Assembly (NCBI GenBank): GCA_937916405.1
Contig: CALFUF010000129.1
Span: 1-14,218, forward strand
Direction: 5' to 3'
Length of the DNA: 14,218 nt
DNA from: an uncultured Prevotella sp.
GTDB taxonomy: Bacteria; Bacteroidota; Bacteroidia; Bacteroidales; Bacteroidaceae
Shown: positions 12,771 through 14,218 of the stretch, piece after piece
Numbering within the stretch: the first letter of the stretch is position 1
Layout of the letters: every line of letters begins with the position of its first letter
The notes under the pieces: model-generated
What the model saw: only the letters and a program-made list of their open reading frames with translations
Told to the model about the DNA's origin: nothing
Database searches by the model: none
Position numbers and translations under genes: made by a program

Positions 12771-14117
12771 TTAAATTCCCGTATAATTCATTGGCGTAAT
12801 AGCCATCAATTCCTCTTTGACCTCCGCACTGACATCGAGTCCCTGAATAAACTCATGGATCAGCTCTGGTGTCATCTTCTGATTGGTACGCGTAAGTGCT
12901 TTCAATGCCTCATAAGGATGTGGATAAGCCTCTCTACGCAGGATGGTCTGGATAGCCTCAGCTACTACAGCCCATGTGTTGTCGAGGTCTTCCTGCAATT
13001 TCTCTTCATTAAGGATAAGCTTACGCAGACCTTTTAAGGTGCTTTGGATAGCAATCAGCGCGTGTCCCATAGGAACACCCACATTACGAAGAACGGTAGA
13101 GTCTGTCAAGTCACGCTGTAAGCGACTCACTGGCAGTTTCTGCGCAAGGAACTGCAAGATAGCGTTGGCGATGCCGAGGTTTCCCTCTGAGTTCTCGTAG
13201 TCAATGGGGTTCACCTTATGCGGCATGGCACTCGACCCTACCTCACCAGCCTTGATCTTCTGCTTGAAATACTCCATAGAGATATACATCCAGAAGTCAC
13301 GGTCAAGGTCGATGATGATGGTATTGATACGACGCATAGCGTCAAAGATAGCACCCATCCAATCGTAATTTGATATCTGGGTGGTCCACTGCTCACGCTC
13401 CAGTCCGAGTTTCTCACTGACGAACTTATTGCCGAACTCACGCCAGTCATACTGTGGGTAAGCAACATGATGGGCATTATAGTTACCCGTTGCACCACCA
13501 AACTTAGCGGTAATGGGGGTGTCCTTCAGACCCCGTAACTGCTCTTCCAGACGATAGACAAACACCATAATCTCCTTACCCAGACGGGTTGGGGAAGCAG
13601 GCTGTCCATGGGTCTTGGCAAGCATCGGTACGTTCTTCCATTGCTCCGCATAGTCGTTCAACTGCTCGATAAGTTCCTCCACCATGGGATAATACACATT
13701 CTCCAACGCCTCCTTTATAGAGAGGGGCACACTGGTATTGTTGATATCTTGTGAGGTCAGTCCGAAGTGGATAAACTCCTTGTATTTCTCAAAATCACCT
13801 ATCTTGTCGAGTTCCTCCTTGATGAAGTACTCCACAGCCTTTACATCGTGATTAGTTATCTTCTCAATCTCCTTTACACGTGCTGCGTTCTCCTCTGAGA
13901 AATTACGATAGATATCACGCAGACGCTCAAAGAGGGTATGGTCAAAGTCTTCTAGCTGTGGCAATGGTAACTCACAAAGAGTAATGAAGTATTCTATCTC
14001 CACGCGAACCCTATAGCGAATAAGCGCATACTCCGAAAAATATCCTGCCAACTGCTCTGTCTTGCTCCTGTAACGACCATCTATAGGCGAGATGGCTGTC
14101 AATACATCTAATTCCAT
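12771..14117 (-). CDS. purB: Adenylosuccinate lyase
   Basis: Catalyses two steps of purine synthesis: SAICAR to AICAR plus fumarate, and adenylosuccinate to AMP plus fumarate. The 448-aa protein matches the E. coli-type family in length. Key parts: the N-terminal S-P-I-D-G-R-Y (10-16), T-S-Q-D-I-N-N-T (121-128), catalytic-region His170 in K-T-H-G-Q-P-A-S-P-T, and the fumarase/lyase superfamily signature G-S-S-A-M-P-H-K-V-N-P (294-304), whose flexible loop holds the catalytic Ser295. Nothing is missing. It starts at ATG 14117; the 101 nt upstream are AT-rich with two adjacent palindromes and no canonical TAnnTTTG. It heads the leftward purB-rluB-asnS group. Confidence 0.95.
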   Translation of the reverse strand: MELDVLTAISPIDGRYRSKTEQLAGYFSEYALIRYRVRVEIEYFITLCELPLPQLEDFDHTLFERLRDIYRNFSEENAARVKEIEKITNHDVKAVEYFIKEELDKIGDFEKYKEFIHFGLTSQDINNTSVPLSIKEALENVYYPMVEELIEQLNDYAEQWKNVPMLAKTHGQPASPTRLGKEIMVFVYRLEEQLRGLKDTPITAKFGGATGNYNAHHVAYPQYDWREFGNKFVSEKLGLEREQWTTQISNYDWMGAIFDAMRRINTIIIDLDRDFWMYISMEYFKQKIKAGEVGSSAMPHKVNPIDYENSEGNLGIANAILQFLAQKLPVSRLQRDLTDSTVLRNVGVPMGHALIAIQSTLKGLRKLILNEEKLQEDLDNTWAVVAEAIQTILRREAYPHPYEALKALTRTNQKMTPELIHEFIQGLDVSAEVKEELMAITPMNYTGI

Positions 14118-14140
14118 TCTTTACTCTTAATACCTTATTA

Positions 14141-14163
14141 ATATAGCTATATTTCCAATTGGA
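14141..14163. promoter_or_regulatory. Two adjacent palindromes upstream of purB (possible operator)
   Basis: ATATAGCTATAT (14141-14152) and TCCAATTGGA (14154-14163) are perfect 12-bp and 10-bp palindromes separated by one base, 24-46 nt upstream of the purB ATG. The position suits a regulatory site, but AT-rich sequence yields palindromes by chance. Confidence 0.25.
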
Positions 14164-14218
14164 CTTCTATATAACTAAATCTTAACGCATTGATAATCAG
14201 AAGCAAGCGCATGCGGCA

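Overview
The window looks like a chromosomal core segment from a member of the Bacteroidota, most likely a Prevotella/Segatella-type organism. The reasons are: several promoters of the Bacteroidota form (a -33 TTTG followed about 20 bp later by a -7 TAnnTTTG), a ParC of the long Bacteroidota type, a DUF3316-type envelope protein, a lipoprotein with an acidic patch after the lipid cysteine, a glycine/arginine-rich leader on an RluB-type pseudouridine synthase, and little Shine-Dalgarno sequence. Gene identities were made by reading the translated sequences; no database search was run.

Layout. Positions 1-46 hold the first codons of a leftward gene with its own promoter. A divergent rightward promoter (131-162) leads into a 31-codon membrane microprotein, then parC (topoisomerase IV subunit A), a DUF3316-like envelope protein and an S41-family lipoprotein protease. 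The last three overlap one another and read as one operon. A tRNA-Leu(UAG)/tRNA-Val(GAC) pair with its own promoter follows, closed by a strong bidirectional terminator (5069-5100) shared with the leftward asd gene. From 6245 to 6290 two back-to-back promoters drive asd leftward and, rightward, a CPA2-type cation:proton antiporter, a LolD-like ABC ATPase and a short CvfB-like S1 protein. That operon meets the leftward purB-rluB-asnS block head-on: the stop codons of the S1 protein and asnS overlap by 4 nt, and the asnS terminator lies inside the S1 protein's coding region.

Functionally these are mostly housekeeping genes: chromosome decatenation, tRNA supply and charging (tRNA-Leu, tRNA-Val, AsnRS), ribosome modification (RluB), amino-acid and purine synthesis (Asd, PurB), ion homeostasis and envelope biogenesis. 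I see no phage, insertion sequence, CRISPR array or defence locus.

The most unusual structure is not a gene. Many gene ends and junctions carry short tandem repeats. Inside coding ends the period is 9 nt (three codons, frame preserving): both ends of parC, the starts of the DUF3316 and S41 genes, and the ends of the antiporter and lolD genes, where the array runs through the stop codon into the next start codon. In the leftward block the junction repeats have periods of 7 nt (rluB-asnS) and 8 nt (upstream of rluB). A second oddity is the 3' end of asd, which looks as if a hairpin-bearing segment replaced its normal C-terminus.
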